Shown: positions 50,456 through 59,617 of the stretch, in pieces | How positions within the stretch are numbered: position 1 is the stretch's first letter | How the letters are laid out: each line of letters begins with the position of its first letter | DNA from: Micromonospora mirobrigensis | GTDB taxonomy: Bacteria > Actinomycetota > Actinomycetes > Mycobacteriales > Micromonosporaceae | NCBI RefSeq assembly: GCF_900091555.1 | Contig: NZ_FMCX01000003.1 | Coordinates: 372,001-436,000 of the forward strand | Direction of reading: 5' to 3' | Length of the DNA stretch: 64,000 nucleotides | Position numbers and translations under genes: made by a program | The notes under the pieces: generated by a model | Seen by the model: the letters and a program-made list of their open reading frames with translations, nothing else | Databases searched by the model: none | Told to the model about the DNA's origin: nothing

Positions 50456-51442
50456 TCAGCGCAGCCGGACCCGGGGGTCGATCGCGGCGTAGAGCAGGTC
50501 CACCACCATGTTGGCCAGCACCACGAAGATCGCCGCGATCAGCACGGTGGCCATGATGGTCGGCAGGTCCCCGGAGCGGACCGCGTCCACGGCCAGCCGA
50601 CCCATCCCGTTCAGCCCGAAGGTGGTCTCGGTGATCACCGTCCCGCCCAGCGCCCCGCCCACGTCCAGCCCGGCGATGGTCACCACCGGGGTGATCGCCG
50701 CGCGCAGCGCGTGCCGCCCGTACACGGCCGGTTTCGCCAGGCCCTTGGCGCGGGCGGTCCGGACGAAGTCCTCCGACAGCGTCTCCAGCATCTGCGCCCG
50801 GGACAGCCGGGCGTAGATGGCGGAGAAGAGGAAGGCCAGCGCCACCCAGGCCAGCACCAGCCCGCTGGCCCACCGCAGCGGATCGTCCAGTAGGGACGTG
50901 TAGCTCGGCACCGGCAGCAACCGGAGGTTGTAGACGAAGACGATCAGCAGCACCGCGCCGACGAAGTAGAGCTGCAACGAGGCGCCGGTCAGCGAGAAGC
51001 CGATGGCGGCCCGGTCCAGCCAGGTGCCCCGGCGCAGCGCGGAGACCATGCCCAACCCCACCCCGAGCAGGAGCCAGAGGATCGCCGCGGGGATGACGAT
51101 ACTCAACGTCACCGGCAGCACCCGGGCGATCGAGTCGGTCACCGCCTCGTTCGAGACGTACGACCAGCCCAGGCAGGGGGCGTCGCACCTGCCGCCCTGG
51201 GCGCTGCCCAGGTCCCGCCCGGTGACGATGCCCTTCATGTAGCCGGCGTACTGGGCGATCAGCGGATCGTTGAGGCCCAGCTCCTGCCGGACCCGCTCCA
51301 GGCGTTCCGGGTTGCAGTTCTTCGGGCACATGCCGGTGACCGGGTCGCGCGGCAGGGCGAAGAACATCAGGAAGCTGAGCACGCTGACCGCGAAGAGGGT
51401 GAGCGCCGCCGAGAGCAGCCGGCGGACCAGGAAACGTGTCAT
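50456..51442 (-). CDS. dppB: ABC transporter permease, DppB/OppB type
   Basis: A 328-residue permease with an N-terminal helix (about 8-30), a periplasmic loop with two cysteines (TGMCPKNCNPERL), and five further helices. The cytoplasmic EAA motif is in YGRHALRAAITPVVTIAGLD (20 residues). It forms the channel with the DppC-like protein, 14 bp upstream. The substrate is probably oligopeptides. Confidence 0.9.
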   Translation of the reverse strand: MTRFLVRRLLSAALTLFAVSVLSFLMFFALPRDPVTGMCPKNCNPERLERVRQELGLNDPLIAQYAGYMKGIVTGRDLGSAQGGRCDAPCLGWSYVSNEAVTDSIARVLPVTLSIVIPAAILWLLLGVGLGMVSALRRGTWLDRAAIGFSLTGASLQLYFVGAVLLIVFVYNLRLLPVPSYTSLLDDPLRWASGLVLAWVALAFLFSAIYARLSRAQMLETLSEDFVRTARAKGLAKPAVYGRHALRAAITPVVTIAGLDVGGALGGTVITETTFGLNGMGRLAVDAVRSGDLPTIMATVLIAAIFVVLANMVVDLLYAAIDPRVRLR

Positions 51443-51456
51443 GGAGGTGCCCCCTG

Positions 51457-52464
51457 CTACCGGGACGACTTCGGGTCGAGCGCGTCGCGCAGCGCGTCGC
51501 CGAAGAGGTTGAAGGCGAGCACGAGCGCGAAGATCGTGATGCCGGGGAAGAAGACGTACGCCGGGTCGGTCTGGAGGTAGTCCAGGCTGCGGTAGATCAT
51601 CCGGCCGAAGCTCGGCGTCTCGTCGGTCAGCCCGACCCCGATGAACGACAGCGCCGCCTCGCTGGTGATGTACTGCGGCACCGCCAGCGAGAAGGAGACC
51701 AGGATCGGCGCCCAGACGTTCGGCAGCAGCTGCCGGAAGAGCATGTGCCCCAACCCGGCCCCGCTGGCCCGGGCGGCGTCCACGAACTCCCGCTCGCGCA
51801 GCGCGATGACCTGGCCGCGGACCAGCCGGGCGGTGCTCGTCCAGCCGAAGAGGGCGAAGATCCCGATCAGCACCCCGATCTGGAAGTACGCCGGGACGGC
51901 CTCCCGCTGGCCGTAGAAGCGCAGCGCCACGGTGGGCGTCAACGCCAGCGCGATGATCAGGAAGGGCATGGCCAGGGTCAGGTCGGTGACCCAGTTGATC
52001 ACCGCGTCGACCCAGCCGCCCAGGTAGCCGGCGAGGGTGCCCAGTGCCACCCCGATCGCGGCGGTGATCACGGCGGCGGCGAACGCGATGAACAGCGAGG
52101 TACGCAGCCCGTGCACCATCCGGATGAAGATGTCCCGGCCCAGCGCCGGCTCCAGCCCGAACCAGTGTTCACCGGTGACGCCGCCGGCATAGCCCAGCGG
52201 CATGCCGAAGCCGTCCAACCGGTTCTGGAACTGCTCCTTCGGCCCCACCCCGTACAGCGCCTGGATCAGCGGGACGGCCAGCGCGACCAGCACGAGGAAG
52301 ACCAGCATCGCGCCGCTGACCAGGGCGGTCCGGTCGCGCTTGAGTCTCGCCCAGGCGAGCTGGCCGGGTGACCGGCCGACGAACCGATTGGCCTGGGGCG
52401 CGTCGCCGTCGCCGGCCGACTCGATCTCGGCCAGCGCCACACCCTCCACCGGGGACAGGCTCAC
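51457..52464 (-). CDS. dppC: ABC transporter permease, DppC/OppC type
   Basis: A 335-residue permease with the OppC_N region ([20 protein letters not shown]) and BPD_transp_1 domain; the EAA motif is at [19 protein letters not shown]. It overlaps the ATPase gene upstream by 4 bp. Confidence 0.9.
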   Translation of the reverse strand: MSLSPVEGVALAEIESAGDGDAPQANRFVGRSPGQLAWARLKRDRTALVSGAMLVFLVLVALAVPLIQALYGVGPKEQFQNRLDGFGMPLGYAGGVTGEHWFGLEPALGRDIFIRMVHGLRTSLFIAFAAAVITAAIGVALGTLAGYLGGWVDAVINWVTDLTLAMPFLIIALALTPTVALRFYGQREAVPAYFQIGVLIGIFALFGWTSTARLVRGQVIALREREFVDAARASGAGLGHMLFRQLLPNVWAPILVSFSLAVPQYITSEAALSFIGVGLTDETPSFGRMIYRSLDYLQTDPAYVFFPGITIFALVLAFNLFGDALRDALDPKSSR

Positions 52465-53528
52465 TCCGCCACCTCCTCGACGCCGCCACCCACCGGTGCC
52501 GGGTCACTTCCCCGCCGGGCCGCCGGTGGACCGTTCTGCGGCTGCGCCGCCACCGGGCCGCCCTCCGGGTGGTGGCAGGCGGTCGCCTGCCGGCCACCGT
52601 CGCGCGGGACCAGCGCCGGCTCCTCCGTGGCGCAGCGCTCCGTCGCCTTCCAGCACCGGGTCCGGAACCGGCAGCCCGACGGCGGGTCCAGCGGGGTCGG
52701 CACGTCGCCGACCAGCCGGATCCGCCCGGCCGGGCCGAGCGCGGTCACGTCCGGGATCGCCGACAGCAGGGCCCGGGTGTACGGGTGCTGCGGCCGCTCG
52801 TAGATGTCCACCCGGTCGCCGATCTCGACGATCCGACCCAGGTACATCACGGCGACCCGCTGGCAGAAGTGCCGGACCACGGCCAGGTCGTGGGCGATGA
52901 AGACGAACGCCAGGTCCAGCTCGCGTTGCAGGTCCCGCAGCAGGTTCACCACCTGCGCCTGGATCGACACGTCCAGGGCGGAGACCGGCTCGTCGGCGAC
53001 GATCAGCTTCGGCCGCGGCGCCAGGGCGCGGGCGATGCCGATCCGCTGCCGCTGGCCTCCGGAGAACTCGTGCGGGTAGCGGTTGTAGTGCTCCGGGTTC
53101 AACCCGACCAGCTCCAGCAGCTCCTGCACCCGACGCTTCACGCCGCCCGGCGGGTCGATCCCGTTGACCTGCAACGGCATGGCGACGATCCGGCCGACGG
53201 TGTGCCGGGGGTTCAGTGAGGCGTACGGGTCCTGGAAGATGATCTGAAGGTCCTGCCGCAGCGGACGCAGCTCGCGGCGGCCGGCGTGGGTGATGTCCCG
53301 CCCGGCGAACTCGATCGTCCCCGCGGTGGGCTCCAGCAGCCGGACCAGCATCCGGCCGGTGGTGGTCTTGCCGCAGCCGGACTCGCCGACCAGTCCCAGG
53401 GTCTCCCCCGGCCGGACGTCGAAGTCCAGACCGTCGACCGCCCGCACCAGGCCCGTCGTCCGGAACCCGTCCCGGACCGGGAAGTGCTTGCTCAGCCCGC
53501 GGACCCGCAGCAGCGGCTCGGCGCTCAT
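52461..53528 (-). CDS. dppF: Oligopeptide ABC transporter ATP-binding protein, DppF/OppF type
   Basis: A 355-residue ATPase: Walker [11 protein letters not shown]-loop [13 protein letters not shown], signature FSGGQRQR, Walker [16 protein letters not shown]-loop AHDLAVV. The oligopeptide-specific C-terminal motif has [14 protein letters not shown], the cysteines that often hold an Fe-S cluster or zinc in this family. ATG overlap with dppC shows translational coupling. Confidence 0.92.
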   Translation of the reverse strand: MSAEPLLRVRGLSKHFPVRDGFRTTGLVRAVDGLDFDVRPGETLGLVGESGCGKTTTGRMLVRLLEPTAGTIEFAGRDITHAGRRELRPLRQDLQIIFQDPYASLNPRHTVGRIVAMPLQVNGIDPPGGVKRRVQELLELVGLNPEHYNRYPHEFSGGQRQRIGIARALAPRPKLIVADEPVSALDVSIQAQVVNLLRDLQRELDLAFVFIAHDLAVVRHFCQRVAVMYLGRIVEIGDRVDIYERPQHPYTRALLSAIPDVTALGPAGRIRLVGDVPTPLDPPSGCRFRTRCWKATERCATEEPALVPRDGGRQATACHHPEGGPVAAQPQNGPPAARRGSDPAPVGGGVEEVAE

Positions 53529-53583
53529 CTGTGCCCACCTCCGTTCGCGACTGCGGGACTCCGCTGCGCTGCGTTCCTCGCGC

Positions 53584-54681
53584 TCACCGGGCGACCCCCA
53601 CCTGGGCGACGTCGGACCGGTAGAGGTGGTCCCGCTCGCCGGCTGGCAGGTGGCAGGCGACCAGGTGCCCGGGCTCCCCCGCCGGGAGCAGCGCCGGGAC
53701 CTCGGTGCGCGACCGGTCGCCGTTGCGGCCGGCGTACCGGCAGCGGGGGTGGAACGCGCAGCCCGAGGGCAGGTTGATCAGTGAGGGCGGGTTGCCCGGG
53801 ATGGGCACCAGGTCCGCCTCCGCGTCGCCGTGCAACGACGGCACGCTGGAGAGCAACCCCCAGGTGTACGGGTGCTGCGGGCGGCGCAGCACCTGCTCCA
53901 CGCTGCCGTGCTCGACGGCCCGACCGCCGTACATGACCAGCACCTCGTCGGCGACCTGGGCGACCACGCCGAGATCGTGGGTGATCAGGATGATCGCCGA
54001 GTGGAACTCGGCCTGGAGGTCGGCGAGCAGGTCGAGGATCTGCGCCTGCACGGTCACGTCCAGCGCGGTGGTCGGCTCGTCGGCGATCAGCAGGGCCGGG
54101 TCGTTGACCAGGGCCATGGCGATCATCGCCCGTTGCCGCATGCCGCCGGAGAACTCGTGCGGATACTGGTCGAAGCGGCGGGCCGGCTGCGGGATGCCGA
54201 CCCGGCCGAGCATGTCGACCGCCCGGTTGCGGGCCTCCCGTCGGCCGGCGCGCGGGTGGTGCACCCGGTACGCCTCGGCGATCTGCCGCCCCACCGTGTA
54301 GTACGGGTGCAGTGCGGAGAGCGGATCCTGGAAGATCATCGCGACGTCCCGGCCGCGCAGCCGGCGTACCTCCTCCTCCGGCAGGCCGACCAGCTGGCGG
54401 CCGCCGAGGCTGATCTCGCCGGTGACGCTGCCGCGCCGTGGGTCGTGCAGCCCGAGGACGGCGAGCGAGGTGACGCTCTTGCCGGAGCCGGACTCGCCGA
54501 CGATGCCGAGGGTGCGTCCCCGGTCCACGCCAAACGAGACCCCGTCGACGGCGCGGACCACGCCGTCGGTGGTGTCGAAATGGACCCGCAGGTCGCGTAC
54601 GCGCAGATAGGGCTCCTCCGCCGCGCGCCGCGTCGGCGGCTCGGGGCGGTCGTCCGACCGCGCCGGTTCCGGACTGTCCAC
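53584..54681 (-). CDS. dppD: Oligopeptide ABC transporter ATP-binding protein, DppD/OppD type
   Basis: A 365-residue ATPase: Walker [44 protein letters not shown] and the C-terminal [13 protein letters not shown] motif of oligopeptide importers. First gene of the transporter operon. GTG 54681 follows GGGAGG. A palindrome in its promoter (54697-54715) shares a half-site with the binding-protein gene. Confidence 0.92.
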   Translation of the reverse strand: MDSPEPARSDDRPEPPTRRAAEEPYLRVRDLRVHFDTTDGVVRAVDGVSFGVDRGRTLGIVGESGSGKSVTSLAVLGLHDPRRGSVTGEISLGGRQLVGLPEEEVRRLRGRDVAMIFQDPLSALHPYYTVGRQIAEAYRVHHPRAGRREARNRAVDMLGRVGIPQPARRFDQYPHEFSGGMRQRAMIAMALVNDPALLIADEPTTALDVTVQAQILDLLADLQAEFHSAIILITHDLGVVAQVADEVLVMYGGRAVEHGSVEQVLRRPQHPYTWGLLSSVPSLHGDAEADLVPIPGNPPSLINLPSGCAFHPRCRYAGRNGDRSRTEVPALLPAGEPGHLVACHLPAGERDHLYRSDVAQVGVAR

Positions 54682-54696
54682 GACCGCCTCCCTCGG

Positions 54697-54715
54697 GTTG
54701 TAGGGAACCTACAAC
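54697..54715 (-). promoter_or_regulatory. Palindromic element GTTGTAGG-N3-CCTACAAC upstream of dppD
   Basis: Perfect 8-bp arms with a 3-nt spacer. On the minus strand it contains TAGGTT (54711-54706), a possible -10. TTGTAGGTT also appears before the binding-protein gene. It may be an operator overlapping the promoter. Confidence 0.55.
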
Positions 54716-54885
54716 AATGAGCCGGAGGTGAAAATAAGCTACACGGCGGGTGGTGTCAGCAGGGCCGAGCGTAACGAGTCGACAACGCCTCCGCAGCCCG
54801 GACCTGGCTCCGTTGTCGCACCCGAGGTGCGACCATGGTCGCGGCGACGATCGGAGAATTCCCGACACACGAGGTGGGGGTGACC

Positions 54886-55440
54886 ATGACGACCGCGGCG
54901 GTGTTCGACAACCATGACGGACCGTGGACCGAAGAGGAGTACCTCGCCCTCGGCGAGACGCCGCAACGCGTCGAACTCTTCGACGGGAGCCTCCACGTGA
55001 CCCCTGCGCCCACCCCTCGTCACCAGCGAATCTCGCGGAAGCTGGGCAACCTGCTGGAAGCCGCTGCCGAGCCGGCGGGGCTCGAACTGCTGGAGGCGGT
55101 GAACGTCCGGCTGCGCCCCGGCCGTGTCCCGATCCCCGACCTCGTCGTCACCGAACCGGTGGACCTAGACGAGCTGATGATCGACGCCGCAGCCGTCCGA
55201 CTCGTCTGCGAGATCATCTCGCCGAGCAACGCGGCGACCGACAAGGTGCTCAAGATGCACTACTACGCGGCCGCCGGCATCGAGTGGTATCTCCTGGTCG
55301 ACCAGGAAACCCGGATGATGCACCTCTACCAGCGTCAGGGTGCGCACTATGTCGAACGCTCCGTCACAAAGCCCGGTGAGGTCCTGGAGCTGACCGAACC
55401 CGTCCGCGCGACGATCCGGCCGGAGGATCTCGTCCCCTGA
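54886..55440 (+). CDS. Uma2-family (DUF820, PD-(D/E)XK-like) protein
   Basis: A 184-residue protein. It has VELFDGSLHVTPAPTPRHQRI at the start (conserved E and H), the core IPDLVVTEP with Asp, and VCEIISPSNAATDKVLKMHYY, where the E-x-x-S-P-S and K fit the Uma2 nuclease-like active site. Uma2 proteins are abundant in actinobacteria and cyanobacteria, with no clear function. ATG 54886 follows GAGGTGGGGG. It diverges from dppD. Confidence 0.88.
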   Translation: MTTAAVFDNHDGPWTEEEYLALGETPQRVELFDGSLHVTPAPTPRHQRISRKLGNLLEAAAEPAGLELLEAVNVRLRPGRVPIPDLVVTEPVDLDELMIDAAAVRLVCEIISPSNAATDKVLKMHYYAAAGIEWYLLVDQETRMMHLYQRQGAHYVERSVTKPGEVLELTEPVRATIRPEDLVP

Positions 55441-55460
55441 CGGATGTCGGTGGGCTCGCC

Positions 55461-55466
55461 TAGGGT
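55461..55466 (+). promoter_or_regulatory. -10 element TAGGGT upstream of the tldD leader ORF
   Basis: TAGGGT is 6 nt from the ATG at 55473, fitting leaderless initiation of a short ORF that overlaps the tldD start. Confidence 0.5.
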
Positions 55467-55472
55467 CGGTCC

Positions 55473-55556
55473 ATGAGCGAGCGCCAGCGAGCGGACCATC
55501 GATGCAGCGCGGACGTGCCCCATGCCGGCACGGAGCAAAGCGGACGGCCGGCATGA
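55473..55556 (+). CDS. Possible 27-residue leader ORF of tldD
   Basis: Starts MSERQRADHR and ends with TGA inside ATGA, where the ATG is the tldD start at 55553. TAGGGT precedes its ATG by 6 nt. tldD has only a weak ribosome-binding site of its own, so ribosomes finishing this ORF could reinitiate on tldD. No domain is seen. It could equally be an untranslated 5' leader. Confidence 0.4.
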   Translation: MSERQRADHRCSADVPHAGTEQSGRPA

Positions 55557-56989
55557 GCGAGTTCGACGCGGCCACCGCCGCCGTCCAGGCCGCCCTCGAC
55601 GCCGGCGCGCGTTACGCGGACGCCCGGGTGATGCACCGCCGCTACGAGTCGATGTCGGCCCGCAACGGCGCCATCGAGGAGCTGACCCAGCACGAGAGCA
55701 TCGGGCTGGGGGTGCGGGCGCTGGTCGGGTCGAGCTGGGGCTTCCACGCCGTGCCGGAGCTCTCCGACGCCGCCGCGCGCGCCGCCGGGCGGCAGGCCGC
55801 GGCCATCGCCACCGCCAGCGCCCGGGTGCCCGGCCCGCCGATCGACCTGGTGCCGTCCCCGGCGGTCACCGCGAGCTGGGCGTCGGAGTGCGCGGTGGAC
55901 CCGCTCGGGGTGCCGCTGTCGGACAAGGGCGACCTGCTGGTCCGGGCCACCGCGACGATGCGCGAGCACGGCGCCGACCTGGCCGAGGGGCTCTACCAGA
56001 TCTGGGACACGGCCAAGTGGTTCGTCTCCAGCGAGGGGCACCGGATCGACCAGCGGATCCGCGAGTGCGGCGGCGGCATCTCCGCCACCTCCATCGGCGA
56101 GCGCGAGACCCAGCGCCGGTCCTACCCGAGCTATCGCGGCCAGTACGGCACCACCGGCTGGGAGCTGGTCGACTCCCTCGACCTGACCGCGCACGCCGCC
56201 CGGATCGCCGAGGAGTCCCGGGCCCTGCTGACCGCGCCGGAGTGCCCGGCCGGCGAGACCGACCTGATCCTCGGCGGCGAGCAGCTCGCCCTCCAGATCC
56301 ACGAGTCGGTCGGGCACGCCATCGAGCTGGACCGGATCCTCGGCTGGGAGGCGGCCTTCGCCGGCACGTCCTGGCTGGACCTTGCCCAGCTCGGCTCGCT
56401 GCGCTACGGCTCGGAGCTGATGAACGTCACGATCGACCCGACCATCCCGGGTGCGCTGGGCAGCTTCGGCTTCGACGACGAGGGCTCCCCCGCCGTCGCC
56501 CGGGACGCGGTCCGCGAGGGGCGGTGGGTGGGGGTGCTCGCCGGCCGGGACTCGGCCGCCGTCGCCGGTCTCGACCACGGCGGCAGCGTACGCGCCGACG
56601 GCTGGGCCCGGTTGCCGATGGTGCGGATGACCAACGTGGGCCTGGAGCCCGGTCCGCACACCCTCGACGAGATCGTCGCCGCGACCGACGACGGGGTGCT
56701 GATGGACCTCAACCGCTCCTGGTCGATCGACGACAAGCGGCTCAACTTCCAGTTCGGCTGCGAGATCGGCTGGGAGGTCAAGAACGGCCGGCGGGGGCGG
56801 ATGCTGCGCAACCCGACGTACACCGGGATCGGCCCGCACTTCTGGCGCTCGATGGACATGCTCTCCTCGGAGATCGTCCCGTGGGGCACGCCGAACTGCG
56901 GCAAGGGCCAGCCCGGCCAGATCGGGCACACCGGTCACCCGGCCGCGCCGGCCCGCTTCCGTAACGTCCGAGTGGGGGTGCGCGCGTGA
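55553..56989 (+). CDS. tldD: TldD-type metallopeptidase subunit
   Basis: A 478-residue TldD/PmbA-family protein with the metal motif HESVGH (250-255), as in TldD, the zinc-holding catalytic subunit. TldD-TldE heterodimers degrade unfolded peptides and process precursors such as microcin B17. It starts at ATG 55553 and overlaps the tldE-like gene by 4 bp. Its pairing with a partner that lacks HExxH indicates a normal TldDE protease. Confidence 0.92.
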   Translation: MSEFDAATAAVQAALDAGARYADARVMHRRYESMSARNGAIEELTQHESIGLGVRALVGSSWGFHAVPELSDAAARAAGRQAAAIATASARVPGPPIDLVPSPAVTASWASECAVDPLGVPLSDKGDLLVRATATMREHGADLAEGLYQIWDTAKWFVSSEGHRIDQRIRECGGGISATSIGERETQRRSYPSYRGQYGTTGWELVDSLDLTAHAARIAEESRALLTAPECPAGETDLILGGEQLALQIHESVGHAIELDRILGWEAAFAGTSWLDLAQLGSLRYGSELMNVTIDPTIPGALGSFGFDDEGSPAVARDAVREGRWVGVLAGRDSAAVAGLDHGGSVRADGWARLPMVRMTNVGLEPGPHTLDEIVAATDDGVLMDLNRSWSIDDKRLNFQFGCEIGWEVKNGRRGRMLRNPTYTGIGPHFWRSMDMLSSEIVPWGTPNCGKGQPGQIGHTGHPAAPARFRNVRVGVRA

Positions 56990-58446
56990 CCGACACCGAA
57001 GCCGGGATCGCCGGCCGGGTGGTGGAGCTGGTCCGCCGCCTCGCCGGGCCGGACGCACAGGCCGAGGTCGGGGTGACCCGCCGGCGCCTGGCGCTGACCC
57101 GGTTCGCCAACTCCTTCATCCACCAGAACGTCGACGAGGTCGCCGTGTCGGTGCGGCTGCGACTGCACGTCGACGGGCGGACGGCCACCGGCGGCGGCAG
57201 CCTGGTCGACCCGGACGGCCTGACCGCGCTGGTCGAGCGGACCCTCGCGGCGGCCCGGCTCTGCCCGCCCGACCAGGACTGGCCGGGGCTGCTCGCACCC
57301 ACCCCGGTCCCGGCCGGGCCCGCCTGGGACGACCCCACCGGGCACGCCGAGCCCGACGACCGGGCGGAACGGGTCCGGGCCTTCGTCGCGGCGGCCGGCG
57401 GGCTGGAGACGGCCGGCTACTGCCGCACCTCCGCCACGGTCGAGGCGTTCGCCAACTCGGCCGGGCACGCCGCGACCGGGCGGTCGGCCGCTGCGGCGAT
57501 GGACGGCATCGCCCGGGCCGGCGGCGCGGACGGCGTGGCCCGGCTCGGCGTCGACCGACTGGCCGACCTGGACGGCGCGGCGCTGGGCGCCCGGGCCGCC
57601 GCGAAGGCCCGCGCCGCCGCCGACCCGGTCGAGCTGCCCCCGGGGCGGTACGAGGTGGTGTTCGAGCCCACCGCCGTCGCCGACCTGCTGGAGAACCTCT
57701 CCTGGTACGGCTTCAACGGCAAGCGGCACGCCGAGCGGCAGTCCTTCGCCGAGCCGGGGACGGCCCAGTTCGACCCGGCGGTGACCCTGGTCGACGATCC
57801 GCTGCACGGCTCCCACATGCCGTTCGACTCCGAGGGCACCGCGCGTCGGGCGTTGACCCTGGTCGACGGCGGCACCACCCGCGCCCTGGCGTACGACCGG
57901 CGCAGCGCGGCCGAGGCGGGCGCGGAGTCCACCGGTCACGGCATGCCCGGGGCCGCCACCTTCGGCCCGGTCCCGCACAACCTGCGGCTGCTCCCGGCAA
58001 CGAACGGCGCGGCACCGAACGGCGCGGGACCGAACGGCGGAGCAGCGGACGGCGCGGCAACGCACGGCGGTGCGGCGACGGGCGGCACCGACCCGGGCGG
58101 GGTGACCGGCGCGGTGGCCGATCCGGAGACCGCCGCCCTGGTGGCCGGGATGACGCGCGGGCTGCTGGTCAGCGACCTCTGGTACACCCGGGTGCTGGAT
58201 CCGAAGAGCCTGGTGATCACCGGCCTGACCCGCAACGGGGTGTGGCTGGTCGAGGACGGGGTGCCGGTGCGGGCGGTACGCGACCTCCGGTTCACCGAGG
58301 CGTACCCGCGGGCGTTGGGGCCCGGCGCGGTGCTCGGCCTGGGCACCCGGGCGGTACGCCTGCCGGACCGGGACGACGGTGTCTGGTGGGAGGCGCCGCC
58401 GGTGCGGCTCGCCTCCTGGAACTTCACCGGCGGCGCCTCCGGCTGA
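56986..58446 (+). CDS. tldE: TldE/PmbA-type partner subunit with a low-complexity insertion
   Basis: A 486-residue protein of the same family without the HExxxH motif. It starts GTG 56986 (GTGA overlap with tldD). Residues about 340-372 form an Asn/Gly/Ala-rich insertion made of AxNGxxPNGAG-type repeats, encoded by 58004-58100, in a loop before the last domain. The rest is conserved (YEVVFEPTAVADLLENL; LVSDLWYTRVLDPK). It would form the TldDE cage with TldD. Confidence 0.9.
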   Translation: MTDTEAGIAGRVVELVRRLAGPDAQAEVGVTRRRLALTRFANSFIHQNVDEVAVSVRLRLHVDGRTATGGGSLVDPDGLTALVERTLAAARLCPPDQDWPGLLAPTPVPAGPAWDDPTGHAEPDDRAERVRAFVAAAGGLETAGYCRTSATVEAFANSAGHAATGRSAAAAMDGIARAGGADGVARLGVDRLADLDGAALGARAAAKARAAADPVELPPGRYEVVFEPTAVADLLENLSWYGFNGKRHAERQSFAEPGTAQFDPAVTLVDDPLHGSHMPFDSEGTARRALTLVDGGTTRALAYDRRSAAEAGAESTGHGMPGAATFGPVPHNLRLLPATNGAAPNGAGPNGGAADGAATHGGAATGGTDPGGVTGAVADPETAALVAGMTRGLLVSDLWYTRVLDPKSLVITGLTRNGVWLVEDGVPVRAVRDLRFTEAYPRALGPGAVLGLGTRAVRLPDRDDGVWWEAPPVRLASWNFTGGASG

Positions 58447-58464
58447 CCGGGCCGGCCTGCCGAG

Positions 58465-58512
58465 CCGGAGAAGGCGTGAGGCCCGGATTGCCGCACCACG
58501 CTCCTTCTCCGG
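58465..58512 (+). terminator. Interrupted hairpin after the TldDE genes
   Basis: CCGGAGAAGG-CGTG (58465-58478) pairs with CACG-CT-CCTTCTCCGG (58497-58512) with a 2-nt bulge. Confidence 0.55.
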
Positions 58513-58800
58513 GCCGAGAAGGACCGGTTTTCCGCAATCCGCGTCATTCCCCGAGGAAACACGCCGAGATATTGATCTTGGTCTAGGGTCTTTCCAAGCT
58601 GAGGGACACACGGGACACTGCGTTGCACGGCCGGGCCGTGTAGATCGGCGTAACGTGTGTCACTTAGCTGCGCCCTTTCGCGGCGCGGTCACATGCGTGC
58701 GCAAAGACGTGCCAGTGGACGCGGTCCCGCCGGTCCGCTGAGGCGAACGAGAACGTGATCCGCGGCCCGCGAGGGCTGCGCCGTCAGGGAGACGACTCGA
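58513..58800 (+). other. Sdh upstream non-coding region
   Basis: No gene is seen. TAGGGT occurs at about 58584-58589 (after TTGATCTTGGTC) and could be a -10, which would give a leader of over 200 nt. AACGTGTGTCACTT near 58650-58664 might be a regulatory site. A GGGAGA ribosome-binding site lies just before the ATG at 58801. Confidence 0.35.
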
Positions 58801-59607
58801 ATGACTTCTACGGCAACGAGGCCGCGGGGAGCGCGAGCGCGCGCCGCCATCGCGGCGAAGACGTTGCGTACCGACCGTTGGTGGTTCGCCCCACTGATCA
58901 CCGTCGTCGGGCTCAGCGCGTGGGTCATCTACGCGACGGTCCGGGTCTTCATGCACAGGTGGTACTGGGTCCCCGACTACCACTACCTGACGCCGTTCTA
59001 CTCGCCGTGCGTCACCGAGCGGTGCGTCGAGGGCTCCTCGCACTTCGGCAGCTTCCTGCCCGGCTGGTGGATCATCCCGGACGCCGCGCTGACCCTGCCG
59101 TTCCTGCTGCTGTTCCGGCTGACCTGCTACTACTACCGCAAGGCGTACTACCGGTCGTTCTGGTTGTCGCCGCCGGCCTGCGCCGTGCCGGACGGGCACA
59201 AGTCCTACAGCGGGGAGACCCGGTTCCCGCTGCTCGGGCAGAACCTGCACCGCTACTTCTTCTACGCCGCGGCGATCATCTCGCTGATCAACACCTGGGA
59301 TGCGATCTACGCCTTCCACTCCCCCAAGGGCTTCGGCTTCGGGCTGGGCAACGTCGTCCTGCTGGTCAACGTGGTGATGCTCTGGGCGTACACGATCTCC
59401 TGCCACTCCTGCCGGCACATCATCGGCGGCCGGTTGAAGCACTTCTCCAAGCACCCGGTGCGCTACAAGGCCTGGACCGGGGTGTCCTGGCTGAACACCC
59501 GGCACATGCAGCTCGCCTGGATCACCCTCGGCACGCTGGCGCTGACCGACTTCTACGTGATGGCCATCGCCGCCGGCTGGTTCCCCGACCTGCGGTTCAT
59601 CAACTGA
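58801..59607 (+). CDS. Succinate dehydrogenase membrane anchor, Sdh1-like (SdhC type)
   Basis: A 268-residue protein with about five transmembrane helices. Conserved CHSCRHIIGGRLKHF near residues 202-216 has Cys and His in a short loop, and WYWVPDYHYLTPFYSPC near 55-70 is characteristic of the actinobacterial Sdh1 anchor (like mycobacterial Rv0249c). It holds the flavoprotein and iron-sulfur subunits at the membrane and transfers electrons to menaquinone. It is 10 bp before sdhA. No cytochrome b-type signature of canonical SdhC is obvious. Confidence 0.85.
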   Translation: MTSTATRPRGARARAAIAAKTLRTDRWWFAPLITVVGLSAWVIYATVRVFMHRWYWVPDYHYLTPFYSPCVTERCVEGSSHFGSFLPGWWIIPDAALTLPFLLLFRLTCYYYRKAYYRSFWLSPPACAVPDGHKSYSGETRFPLLGQNLHRYFFYAAAIISLINTWDAIYAFHSPKGFGFGLGNVVLLVNVVMLWAYTISCHSCRHIIGGRLKHFSKHPVRYKAWTGVSWLNTRHMQLAWITLGTLALTDFYVMAIAAGWFPDLRFIN

Positions 59608-59617
59608 GAGCCCGGAC

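Noticed and set aside
53529..53583. Possible small gene or element between dppF and dppD
   Set aside because: Only 55 bp, with a GAGCGCGAGGAACGCAGCG-type sequence that is common in actinomycete spacers; nothing codes there.
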